A DNA stretch of 18,845 bases from Bacteroidales bacterium (GTDB taxonomy: Bacteria; Bacteroidota; Bacteroidia; Bacteroidales; UBA932): NCBI GenBank assembly GCA_016283985.1, contig JAEENZ010000165.1, positions 1 through 18,845 on the forward strand, read 5' to 3'. Shown piece after piece: positions 1 through 6,934 of the stretch (positions are counted from its first letter, which is position 1; every line of letters starts with the position of its first letter). Below the pieces are notes generated by a model that did no database searches, was not told where the DNA came from, and worked only from the letters and a program-made list of their open reading frames with translations. Position numbers and translations under genes: made by a program.

Positions 1-217
1 AGGCTGCGGCATATGCGTCAAAACCTGCACGCATGAGGCGATTACTCTGGAAAACAATCTGGCGTATATCGATCCCGCGAAGTGCAAGCTCTGCCGCGAG
101 TGCGAGGCGATGTGCCCGACAGGGGCCATCCACGGAGTGAATTTCCCGAAGGAACTTGACCGCGAAGGCATTAAGGCACGTGTTGCTGCACGTAAAAAGG
201 AGGTTCCCAATGAGTAA
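1..217 (+). CDS. rnfB: RnfB, C-terminal end (partial): ferredoxin-like electron-entry subunit of the Rnf complex
   Basis: Only the last 71 codons are present; the reading frame runs from base 2 to a TAA at 215-217 and the rest lies upstream of the window. The fragment begins in a cysteine-rich segment (GCGICVKTC) followed by CKLCRECEAMCPTGAI. These are the halves of a ferredoxin-type 2x[4Fe-4S] domain. In the Rnf complex RnfB accepts electrons from reduced ferredoxin on the cytoplasmic side and passes them into the membrane subunits. The tail after the cluster is short and charged. The stop overlaps the rnfC start in ATGAGTAA, so the two genes are translationally coupled. Identity rests on the cluster motifs plus five clear Rnf genes directly downstream. 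Confidence 0.93.
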   Translation, partial: GCGICVKTCTHEAITLENNLAYIDPAKCKLCRECEAMCPTGAIHGVNFPKELDREGIKARVAARKKEVPNE

Positions 218-1595
218 GATAACGTTTGCAATCGGCGGAGTCCATCCGGATGATGCGAAGCTGGCGCGTGGATGCGCCATCGAGGTGCTGCCCCTGCCGG
301 AGACGCTGTATGTGTCTATGGCACAGCACCTTGGTGCTCCCGCAAAGCCGATAGTGGAAGTGGGAGACAAGGTGAAGACCGGGCAGGTGATCGCCGAGCC
401 GGGCGGATTCATATCCGCATTCGTGCACTCGCCTGCATCCGGTACCGTCAAGTCCATAGGTCCCCGCAAGGACCTGGCCGGCAATCCCGTCACCCACATC
501 GAGATAGCCGTGGAAGGTGACGAGTGGGTTGAGGGCGTGGACCTTTCCGACACCCTCGTGACCGAGATCCCCGAAGACCGCGCGGCCATCCTCGACAAGA
601 TCAAGGCCTGCGGCGTGGTCGGCCTCGGCGGAGCCACCTTCCCCACACATGTGAAACTGAATCCCGCCCCCGGGAGCGTGGCCGAGTGCCTCATCCTGAA
701 CGGAGCGGAGTGCGAACCCTACCTCACCAGCGACTACCGCATCATGCTGGAGCGCACCAACGAAATAATCGTCGGCGCGGCCATCATGCAGATGGTGCTG
801 GGCGGATGCCGCACCGTCATCGGCATAGAGGAGAACAAGCCGGAGGCCATCGAGGCTATGCGCAAAGCCCTATCCGAACTGCCCTACAACATCGAGGTGC
901 TGCCTCTCAGGAAGAAGTATCCGCAGGGTGGTGAGAAGCAGCTCATCCAGGCTGTGATGCACCGCGAGGTCGGTTCCGGCGGCCTGCCCATCAGTGTGGG
1001 CGCGGTCGTGCAGAACGTGGCCACTTCGCTCGCCGTCTACGAGGCCGTGCAGAAGAATAAGCCCCTGATTACCAACACCCTGACCATCACCGGCAACTGC
1101 CTGCCCGTGGAGAAGATGCACAACTACCTCTTCCGCATCGGCATGCCGCTCAGCTACATCGCCGAGTACGCGGGCGGAGTGCCCGAGGGTGCCGCCAAGC
1201 TCATCAGCGGCGGCCCTATGATGGGACGCGCCATCGCCAATCTCGACGCCGCGACCGTCAAAGGTTCGTCGTCCATCCTCTATCTCACCGCAGAATCCAC
1301 CAGGCGCGGACAGGAATCCCTCTGCATCCGCTGCGGCCGCTGCGCCGATGCCTGCCCCATGGGGCTGGAGCCCTTCCTCCTCCGCAAGCTATATTTTGCG
1401 GGAGATGTGGACGGCCTGGAGGCCAACGCCGCGCAGGATTGCATAGAATGCGGATGCTGCCTGTTCAGCTGCCCCGCCTACATCCCTCTGCTGGACCATG
1501 TGCGCCAGGCCAAGGGTATGGCGATGGCTGCGATCCGGGCCCGCGCCGCGGCTGCAAAGGCCGCCGCAGAAGCTGCCAAACCTAAAGAGAACTAG
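210..1595 (+). CDS. rnfC: RnfC, NADH/FMN- and 4Fe-4S-binding peripheral subunit of the Rnf complex
   Basis: 461 residues. The start at 210 is chosen over an in-frame ATG at 156 because it is preceded by AAAGGAGG (196-203), overlaps the rnfB stop by 8 nt, and gives the usual RnfC N-terminus. RnfC is the cytoplasmic subunit where NAD+ is reduced. Visible features are an N-terminal barrel-sandwich-like region (about 45-100), a glycine-rich nucleotide/flavin loop VGLGGATFPTHVK (137-149), and the LNGAECEPYLT segment (163-173). Two C-terminal 4Fe-4S motifs follow, with Cys372/375/378/382 and Cys411/414/417/421. The tail (441-459) is Ala/Lys-rich. Length and motif order fit the family well. The gene is second in view in a co-directional rnfBCDGEA operon whose promoter lies outside the window. 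Confidence 0.96.
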   Translation: MSKITFAIGGVHPDDAKLARGCAIEVLPLPETLYVSMAQHLGAPAKPIVEVGDKVKTGQVIAEPGGFISAFVHSPASGTVKSIGPRKDLAGNPVTHIEIAVEGDEWVEGVDLSDTLVTEIPEDRAAILDKIKACGVVGLGGATFPTHVKLNPAPGSVAECLILNGAECEPYLTSDYRIMLERTNEIIVGAAIMQMVLGGCRTVIGIEENKPEAIEAMRKALSELPYNIEVLPLRKKYPQGGEKQLIQAVMHREVGSGGLPISVGAVVQNVATSLAVYEAVQKNKPLITNTLTITGNCLPVEKMHNYLFRIGMPLSYIAEYAGGVPEGAAKLISGGPMMGRAIANLDAATVKGSSSILYLTAESTRRGQESLCIRCGRCADACPMGLEPFLLRKLYFAGDVDGLEANAAQDCIECGCCLFSCPAYIPLLDHVRQAKGMAMAAIRARAAAAKAAAEAAKPKEN

Positions 1596-1597
1596 CC

Positions 1598-2557
1598 ATG
1601 GCATATATAGTATCCCCCAACCCCCATATACATGCAGCGGTCAGCACTAAGAAGCTGATGCTGGATGTGATAATCGCCCTGTGCCCGGCGGCCATCGTGT
1701 CGTTTCTGTTCTACGGGCTGAGCGAAATCGCCATCATGGCGTTCAGCGTGGCATCCTGCGTGGTGCTCGAATGGGCCATCACCAAGTATATGCTCAAAAG
1801 GCCTTCCTCCACCGGAGACCTTTCCGCCATAGTCACCGGCATGCTGCTGGCCATGAACCTCCCTCCGACCTGCCCCCTGTGGGTGGTGTTCATCGGTGCG
1901 GTCGTGGCCATCGCGATAGCAAAGATGACCTTCGGAGGCATAGGGCAGAACATCTGGAATCCCGCCCTGGTGGGCCGCGTGTTCCTGCTCGTGTCCTTCC
2001 CGACCTTCATGACCGACTGGACGGTTCCCGCCGGATTCATCTCCAACGTGGATGCCTTCAGCGGAGCTACCCTGCTGGGTCAGTTGTCCGTCCTGGGTGC
2101 CCTGGAGGCCGATAAACTGGTAAACCTGCAGACCCTCTTCCACAATGTGGGCGGGTCCGCTGGTGAGATATCCGCGCTCGCGCTGCTCGCCGGCTGGGTG
2201 TACCTGCTGGTGCGCAAGGTCATCAAGCCTTGGATCACTCTCAGCATCTTCGCCACCGTGGCTCTGGTCGCTCTGGTGTTCCATGCAGTCGATCCCGCCC
2301 AGTACACCGGGCCCCTCTTCAACCTGCTCACCGGCGGCGTCATCCTCGGAGCCTGTTTCATGGCCACCGACTATGTCACCTCGCCCATGGGCACATGGGG
2401 CGGCGTCATCTACGGCATAGGCATAGGTTTCATCGTGATGATGATACGCTACTTCGGGTCCTATCCCGAGGGCATGTCCTTCGCCATCCTGCTGATGAAC
2501 ACGGCGGTGCCGCTGCTGGACATGAAGTTCCACCATCGTAAATACGGGAGGAAGTAG
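1598..2557 (+). CDS. rnfD: RnfD, flavinylated integral membrane subunit of the Rnf complex
   Basis: 319 residues, 2 nt after rnfC. RnfD/NqrB proteins are polytopic membrane subunits carrying covalently bound FMN and form part of the ion and electron path. The N-terminus has the family SPNPH motif (6-10). Several hydrophobic segments follow, for example about 22-40, 44-60, 94-110, 124-135 and many in the C-terminal half. The flavinylation motif SGAT is at 155-158, with Thr158 the expected FMN acceptor via ApbE. Another family signature is GGIGQNIWNPALVGR (113-127). Length agrees with other RnfD proteins. A long open antisense frame across this gene is a shadow caused by codon bias. Confidence 0.96.
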   Translation: MAYIVSPNPHIHAAVSTKKLMLDVIIALCPAAIVSFLFYGLSEIAIMAFSVASCVVLEWAITKYMLKRPSSTGDLSAIVTGMLLAMNLPPTCPLWVVFIGAVVAIAIAKMTFGGIGQNIWNPALVGRVFLLVSFPTFMTDWTVPAGFISNVDAFSGATLLGQLSVLGALEADKLVNLQTLFHNVGGSAGEISALALLAGWVYLLVRKVIKPWITLSIFATVALVALVFHAVDPAQYTGPLFNLLTGGVILGACFMATDYVTSPMGTWGGVIYGIGIGFIVMMIRYFGSYPEGMSFAILLMNTAVPLLDMKFHHRKYGRK

Positions 2558-2559
2558 AT

Positions 2560-3117
2560 ATGGCGGCTAAATCATCTCTTATCAACATGGCTGCGTGCCT
2601 GACGGGGGTTTGCCTCGTCTGCGCCGCGCTGCTGGGTTTCGTCTATGTGGTGACGGATGAGCCTATCAAGGCAGCCGCCGCTGCCGAAGCCCAGGCTTCC
2701 ATCGCCAAGGTGCTGCCTTCCGGAGGGGAGATCTCGGAAGAGATTTCCTCGGAGGCCGAAGGCATCGACTGCTATTATGTGCAGACCGACGGCGAGGGTG
2801 CGATTACCGCTTATGCGGTGAAGACTACTACCGGTGGCTTCGGGGGCCCCGTCACCCTGATGGTGGGCGTGCTTCCCGACGGCACCGTGTTCAATACATC
2901 CGTGCTTTCGCACAGCGAGACTCCGGGCCTCGGGGCCAAGTGCACCGAGGAGAAGTCGGCGTTCCGCGAGCAGTGGAAGGGTTTCAACGGCGTCCTGTCC
3001 GTGAAGAAGGACGGGGGTGACGTGGATGCCATCACGGCTTCTACCATCACTTCCCGCGCCTATACCAAGGCTGTCGCCCAGGCGGTTGAATTAGTAAAAT
3101 CTTTGGGCCATGAGTAA
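2560..3117 (+). CDS. rnfG: RnfG, periplasm-facing FMN-binding subunit of the Rnf complex
   Basis: 185 residues, 2 nt after rnfD. A single N-terminal membrane anchor (about 10-31) is followed by an extracytoplasmic FMN-binding domain. The family ETPGLG motif is at 120-125. The flavinylation site reads TASTITS (159-165), with Thr162 in the FMN-acceptor position; the commoner form is SGATxTS, so this is a slightly divergent site. RnfG passes electrons between the RnfD flavin and the rest of the chain. The 3' end overlaps rnfE by 8 nt in the same ATGAGTAA arrangement seen at rnfB/rnfC. Confidence 0.95.
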   Translation: MAAKSSLINMAACLTGVCLVCAALLGFVYVVTDEPIKAAAAAEAQASIAKVLPSGGEISEEISSEAEGIDCYYVQTDGEGAITAYAVKTTTGGFGGPVTLMVGVLPDGTVFNTSVLSHSETPGLGAKCTEEKSAFREQWKGFNGVLSVKKDGGDVDAITASTITSRAYTKAVAQAVELVKSLGHE

Positions 3118-3691
3118 GTTTTCATTGATCACCAAAGGCCTGCTGAAGGAGAATCCTACCTTCGTGCTGGTGCTGGGCATGTGCCCCACGCTGGCCACGA
3201 CCACTTCGGCAATGAACGGCCTGGAGATGGGCCTTGCGACCATGTTCGTGCTCATCCTCTCCAACATAGTAATCTCCTTGATAGCCCCCATCGTGCCGGA
3301 CAAGGTGCACATCCCCGTGTATATCGTGGTGATAGCCACCTTCGTGACGGTGCTGCAGCTGCTGATGCAGGCGTATGTGCCTGATGTCTACAAGACCCTC
3401 GGCCTGTTCATCCCGCTGATCGTGGTGAACTGCATCATCCTAGGCCGCGCAGAGGCCTTCGCCAACAAGAACGGCGTGTGGGATTCCGCTCTGGACGGCA
3501 TCGGGATAGGCATAGGCTTCACCCTGTCGCTCACCGTAATCGGCATCGTGCGCGAAATCCTCGGCAGCGGCTCCGTCTTCGGATGGAAGTTCATCGCCGG
3601 CGACGGCATGCTGGCTTTCGTGATGGCTCCTGGCGCATTCATCGTGCTTGGATACCTGATGGTTCTGTTCAATAAACTCGCTAAAAAGTAG
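3110..3691 (+). CDS. rnfE: RnfE, integral membrane subunit of the Rnf complex
   Basis: 193 residues, about six hydrophobic helices. RnfE and RnfA are homologous inverted-topology subunits (Rnf/Nqr D-E type) that together hold an intramembrane 2Fe-2S cluster and form the ion channel. The two cysteines expected to serve as ligands are present: Cys25 in LGMCPTLA and Cys108 in VVNCIILGRAEAFA. Length and motifs are typical. It starts inside the end of rnfG and is followed by rnfA after 6 nt. Confidence 0.96.
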   Translation: MSKFSLITKGLLKENPTFVLVLGMCPTLATTTSAMNGLEMGLATMFVLILSNIVISLIAPIVPDKVHIPVYIVVIATFVTVLQLLMQAYVPDVYKTLGLFIPLIVVNCIILGRAEAFANKNGVWDSALDGIGIGIGFTLSLTVIGIVREILGSGSVFGWKFIAGDGMLAFVMAPGAFIVLGYLMVLFNKLAKK

Positions 3692-3697
3692 GACGCT

Positions 3698-4297
3698 ATG
3701 GAATATCTGCTCATCATCATTTCGGCGATCTTCGTCAACAATATCGTCCTGGCGCAGTTCCTAGGCATCTGCCCCTTCCTGGGCGTGTCGAACAAACTGT
3801 CCACCGCATCGGGCATGAGCCTGGCGGTGTGTTTCGTCATCACGCTTGCCACGGTAGTTACCTATCTTATTAATAAGTTCCTGCTGGTGCCCTTCGGGCT
3901 CACCTTCCTGCAGACCATCGCCTTCATCCTCGTGATCGCTGCGCTGGTGCAGACCGTGGAGATAGTGCTCAAGAAGGTGTCGCCTTCGCTCTATCAGGCC
4001 CTGGGTATCTTCCTGCCCCTGATAACCACCAACTGCGCCGTGCTCGGCGTGGCCATCAACGTGGTTACCAAGCAGTTTACCTTCGGGGGTGAGGCCCACA
4101 TGCTGGGGCTTGGAGAGGCTACCGTGTATGCCTTTGCAACTTCCCTCGGCTATGGCCTGGCCATGATACTTTTCGCGGGCATACGCGAGCATCTGGCCTT
4201 GAACGAAGTGCCCAAGGCTTTCCGCGGCCTGCCGATCGCGCTGATTTCGGTCGGCATCATGGCTCTGGCTTTCCTTGGTTTTTCAGGGATTGTTTAA
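3698..4297 (+). CDS. rnfA: RnfA, integral membrane subunit of the Rnf complex
   Basis: 199 residues, six predicted transmembrane helices, and the last gene of the rnf operon. The start motif NNIVLAQFLGICPFLG (14-29) contains Cys25, and TTNCAVLG (111-118) contains Cys113. These are the counterparts of the RnfE cysteines that bind the intramembrane 2Fe-2S cluster. A GxAMILFAGIRE segment near the C-terminus is also family-typical. The last 41 nt overlap the 3' end of the convergent gene on the minus strand, and no intrinsic terminator is obvious between them. Confidence 0.96.
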   Translation: MEYLLIIISAIFVNNIVLAQFLGICPFLGVSNKLSTASGMSLAVCFVITLATVVTYLINKFLLVPFGLTFLQTIAFILVIAALVQTVEIVLKKVSPSLYQALGIFLPLITTNCAVLGVAINVVTKQFTFGGEAHMLGLGEATVYAFATSLGYGLAMILFAGIREHLALNEVPKAFRGLPIALISVGIMALAFLGFSGIV

Positions 4298-4940
4298 GAT
4301 TCTCGTATAAAGGAGCGTAATACTCCTTCAGGTATCCGACGTTGCGGGCGGCCGTTGCAGCTACCGCAGCGTCGGTGCTTTTTGGGAGCGTGGCGTGCAG
4401 AAGCATTCCCCCGCCGAGGAATGTCGCCAGATACAGTTTGGAGACGAAAGCCCCCACACCGAGTGCGATTATGGAACCGTTGGCCAGGAAGTATTTCCCT
4501 GCCTGGCCCCAGTCTCCCGCATACGCGAGGCCGGCTCCGGGGATAATGCTGAGCAACATTGCAGCATCCTCGCTTTTGTGCTTTGGTTTGCCGTCCGGAA
4601 GCGGCAGGGAAGTCTCATTAAGCAGGGTGGTGAATTCATCCATCATGCCGGCATCATAGGCGGCGACCATCTTGCGGTAGATGAGCCCTTCGCGTTCGGT
4701 TTCCGTCAGGCCGAAAGAAGGGATGCGGCAAAGTGTCTGATATGCGCGTTCGCTTTCTCCTGCCGCTTCGAGCAGTTCAGCCTTCTGCAGCAGCAGGGAA
4801 TCGCGTTCCGCCCTGTCCGTGCTCTCCCATGATGCCATTTCGCACAGCGCCGCCTGCAGGCTCGGCTGCGCTTCCAGGCTAAAACTGATGGAGAGGAACG
4901 CGCAGATCGAACATAAGAGTCGCTTTTTGGGCATCTTCAT
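4257..4940 (-). CDS. Exported protein with PGxGxxYAGD membrane motif, function unknown (distal gene of cluster)
   Basis: 227 residues. The N-terminus looks like a signal peptide ending near LEAQ (22-25); the start could be 4940 or, two codons later, 4934. Residues 40-115 are helical and TPR-like (ERDSLLLQKAELLEAAGESERAYQTL). Then comes SIIPGAGLAYAGDWGQAGKY (131-150), followed by hydrophobic stretches to about 185 and a Tyr-rich tail. The PGxGxxYAGD motif followed by membrane helices occurs in several poorly characterised families (compare DUF5683-like proteins). The next gene upstream has the same layout, so the pair look like diverged paralogues. The gene overlaps its upstream neighbour by 62 nt (same strand) and rnfA by 41 nt (convergent). 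I do not recognise a specific function. Confidence 0.8.
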   Translation of the reverse strand: MKMPKKRLLCSICAFLSISFSLEAQPSLQAALCEMASWESTDRAERDSLLLQKAELLEAAGESERAYQTLCRIPSFGLTETEREGLIYRKMVAAYDAGMMDEFTTLLNETSLPLPDGKPKHKSEDAAMLLSIIPGAGLAYAGDWGQAGKYFLANGSIIALGVGAFVSKLYLATFLGGGMLLHATLPKSTDAAVAATAARNVGYLKEYYAPLYENLKQSLKNQGKPEP

Positions 4941-5640
4941 AGGTCTGTTTGATTACTGAAACTGAAACGGCGCTGCCGTAGATGTTGGCAGTGTAGAAAA
5001 GAGCGAAAATGGATGAGAGGGTGATGGTGCGCCAGTCCTTGATTCCGAGCTTGGCCCAGGATTCGGCCGCGATCGCCCCAAGGGCTCCCACTACCAGGAA
5101 GGTGGACACGCCGCTCCTCAAATCTCCCGCATAAATCTTTCCGGATCCGGGGATGACGGCCGACATGGCTCCGGCAAGCAGGGGGCTCTTCTCCTTATAA
5201 TCCGGCAAGGTCGGAGTGGATGTCCAGATGTCCGAAAATGCCTTGGCGTTGGTGTAGAAGGGGCTTGCTGGCTGTATGTCGGAGAACTGCTTCGCCGCCC
5301 GCGCGAAATCATGGATGTCGTAGCAAAGGAGACCTTTCAGGTAGCTGAGGGTATCTGATTCCGGGAAGAGGCCGTCGGCGAAAAGCAGGGCGGCGGCATC
5401 TTCATACAACTTGGAGTTGAGGGCGTAGGAGAAGAATTCGAGACGGTTTCCGTCCATCTTGAGCTGGGGGACCGATGCTTCGCAGGCTTGTATCTCGAAC
5501 AGGGGCGTGTACAGCGCCTCGGTCTTGTGCTGGAGTTCATACAGGCCGCCGGACCGGGCTATGACGGTCGAGTTCATTACCTTGTCGGCAAACGAAAGAG
5601 GTCCGCCGGTGAACAGAAGCAGAAATACCAGGATTTTCAT
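4879..5640 (-). CDS. Exported protein with TPR-like region and PGxGxxYAGD membrane motif, function unknown
   Basis: 253 residues. A signal peptide is likely at 1-18 (MKILVFLLLF, cleavage near FADK). Residues 60-125 look like helical TPR-type repeats (YALNSKLYEDAAALLFADG, then KGLLCYDIHDFARAAKQFS). The motif PGSGKIYAGD lies at 164-173 and is followed by two hydrophobic segments (about 178-192 and 205-222). The domain order matches the downstream gene, which suggests an ancient duplication with strong divergence. The start overlaps the stop of the LolA-like gene by 4 nt (ATGA), so translation is probably coupled. A role in the envelope is inferred only from the signal peptide and the neighbours. 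Confidence 0.8.
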   Translation of the reverse strand: MKILVFLLLFTGGPLSFADKVMNSTVIARSGGLYELQHKTEALYTPLFEIQACEASVPQLKMDGNRLEFFSYALNSKLYEDAAALLFADGLFPESDTLSYLKGLLCYDIHDFARAAKQFSDIQPASPFYTNAKAFSDIWTSTPTLPDYKEKSPLLAGAMSAVIPGSGKIYAGDLRSGVSTFLVVGALGAIAAESWAKLGIKDWRTITLSSIFALFYTANIYGSAVSVSVIKQTYEDAQKATLMFDLRVPLHQF

Positions 5641-6404
5641 TTCCTTTGTTTCAGGAAGGCTTTCAGCCCGTCCTTCAGGTCTACGGAAACCGCGCCCTGG
5701 GGAATGTGGAAAGAATGGGTGTCCGAGCGGACGTCGATTTCCAGGTTCTTGTAGAGGTCGAGACGGACGGTGGAATCCGCCTTTTCTTTGAAGTAAGAGA
5801 TTTCGGTCACCCTCATGGGGAAGACGAAACCTTTTTCGCTTTTATAGTTCGAGAAGTAGGATTTGGTGATAACATTCCCCTTCTTGTCGAAATATGCGCA
5901 GTAAATGGGGAGATAATCCTTGTTGTAGGCTATCTCGACCCATGCGCACATCCCTCCGCTTTTCCGCGGTTCGAAACGGCGTACCAGGAAGCCCTCGTCT
6001 TTTTTCGAAGACTTCAGGAAAAAGCCCTCGCGGGATAGGCCCAGGTCTTCGGTTCCGCCTTCCGCGAACAGGTACAGAAGTTCATCGGAAGCCTTCATCA
6101 TGTCCGGGTCCAGCGACACGGTCTCGTTTGTGGCAGGGAAGTAGAATTTCGAAAAGCCGAAGGGTGAGGACGTCGAATAGTATGAGAGTCCTCCGGTTTT
6201 CCACAGTATGTTCAGGTCGCCTCCTTTGGAATAGTATATCTTTTTCTCCACGGCCTTCATTTTCCCGTCCTTGACCGTCTTGGATTCAGCATCCACATGG
6301 AAGAATCGTTGGGCATGGGACGGAACGGCGCACAGGAGGCAGAGCGCCGAAAGGATAATAAAAAGGCGGCCGGTACCGACCGCCCTGTTGCTTTTATTCA
6401 GCAT
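5637..6404 (-). CDS. LolA-like periplasmic protein (outer-membrane lipoprotein carrier fold), tentative
   Basis: 255 residues with a signal peptide (hydrophobic core about 14-26, likely cleavage after SHA at 31). The mature part is predominantly beta, with an N-terminal GGDLNILWKTGG segment. The C-terminal half carries the pattern FVFPMRVTEISYF ... VRLDLYKNLEIDV ... FHIPQGAVSVDL, which is typical of LolA/LolB-like folds that bind lipids or lipoproteins. True LolA is usually nearer 200-220 residues, and this one is divergent, so it may serve a dedicated envelope system rather than general lipoprotein sorting. It sits 3 nt after the TM2-domain gene and overlaps the next gene by 4 nt. Its signal-peptide codons hold a terminator-like hairpin (separate entry). 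Confidence 0.7.
   Translation of the reverse strand: MLNKSNRAVGTGRLFIILSALCLLCAVPSHAQRFFHVDAESKTVKDGKMKAVEKKIYYSKGGDLNILWKTGGLSYYSTSSPFGFSKFYFPATNETVSLDPDMMKASDELLYLFAEGGTEDLGLSREGFFLKSSKKDEGFLVRRFEPRKSGGMCAWVEIAYNKDYLPIYCAYFDKKGNVITKSYFSNYKSEKGFVFPMRVTEISYFKEKADSTVRLDLYKNLEIDVRSDTHSFHIPQGAVSVDLKDGLKAFLKQRK
6359..6384 (-). terminator. Terminator-like hairpin inside the LolA-like gene, possible attenuator
   Basis: On the minus strand an imperfect inverted repeat (6365-6384; arms GGCGG/CCGCC around CGGTACCG with one mismatch) is followed at once by TTTTTATTAT (from 6364 down). That is the form of an intrinsic terminator. It lies about 20-40 nt after the ATG of the LolA-like gene, within codons 7-13, with the T-run coding LFII. 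It would let most transcripts stop after the TM2-domain gene and only some reach the other three genes. Confidence 0.5.
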
Positions 6405-6407
6405 ATG

Positions 6408-6806
6408 TTAAATCCACATGATGAATGCGGGATTGTCCAGATAGGATGCGCTGCCCTGGATGAGGTCGATGATCAGCAGAACACCGTCTACGAGAGGGAT
6501 GATTCCGAAGATTCCACCAAAGGTCAGGAAATACCAGAGGCAGTTGATGGGCTTGGTTCCGAGGATGAGCCTGTGGATACCGATAGCGCCGAGACCGATA
6601 TAGTCAACCACGAGGGCGACTACGTTGGTGATGGCGGGATCGCCTCCGACGGAAGCGGCCATGGATGTGGCTGCTGATGCAGAAACTTCGAAGACGGCCT
6701 CGGTGAAGAGATTGTCGATGGAAGCTTCGTCAACTGTGTAGTTGGTGGCATTGGCCACTGCTACGAATGCAAATACTGCAACGATAGCTGCTAAAACTTT
6801 TTTCAT
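6408..6806 (-). CDS. TM2-domain protein with N-terminal signal peptide
   Basis: 132 residues, first gene of the four-gene minus-strand cluster. Residues 1-20 form a signal peptide (MKKVLAAIVAVFAFVAVANA). A short Ser/Ala-rich linker (about 21-60) precedes a TM2 domain at about 64-117: two hydrophobic helices, a G-x-x-G-x-H-R-L-x-L-G turn (71-83) and a conserved Asp at 107. TM2 domains are widespread small membrane modules whose bacterial role is mostly unknown. The gene has a good Bacteroidota promoter upstream and ends 3 nt before the LolA-like gene. Confidence 0.85.
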   Translation of the reverse strand: MKKVLAAIVAVFAFVAVANATNYTVDEASIDNLFTEAVFEVSASAATSMAASVGGDPAITNVVALVVDYIGLGAIGIHRLILGTKPINCLWYFLTFGGIFGIIPLVDGVLLIIDLIQGSASYLDNPAFIMWI

Positions 6807-6831
6807 AAATACTAGTGTTTAAGAACTGACA

Positions 6832-6861
6832 CAAATATAGTAAAAAAAAGAAAAAAGCAAA
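6832..6861 (-). promoter_or_regulatory. Bacteroidota-type promoter for the TM2-domain cluster
   Basis: On the minus strand TATATTTG (6839-6832) matches the -7 consensus TAnnTTTG exactly, and TTTG (6861-6858) matches the -33 element, with 18 bp between them. The predicted transcript starts about 20 nt before the ATG at 6806. This is the best promoter match in the window. Confidence 0.8.
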
Positions 6862-6906
6862 CGCATGATAGCGTGAAGGATATGACAAAAGAACGAAAAA
6901 AATGAG

Positions 6907-6914
6907 TAACTTTG
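6907..6914 (+). promoter_or_regulatory. Bacteroidota-type -7 element for nfnAB
   Basis: TAACTTTG matches TAnnTTTG and lies 20 nt before the nfnA ATG. No exact TTTG is seen at -33. It is divergent from the TM2-cluster promoter across a 128-bp AT-rich spacer, so the two may share regulation. Confidence 0.6.
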
Positions 6915-6934
6915 TGTCCACAAATTGATAACCT

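Noticed and set aside
156..209. Upstream ATG for rnfC
   Set aside because: The 18 extra residues lie inside the rnfB coding sequence. The ATG at 210 has a strong ribosome binding site and the normal N-terminus.
1592..2536. Long open frame of 314 codons on the minus strand across rnfD
   Set aside because: It is antisense to an unmistakable rnfD, is His/Gly/Glu-rich with no recognisable motif, and reflects the GC-rich codon bias.
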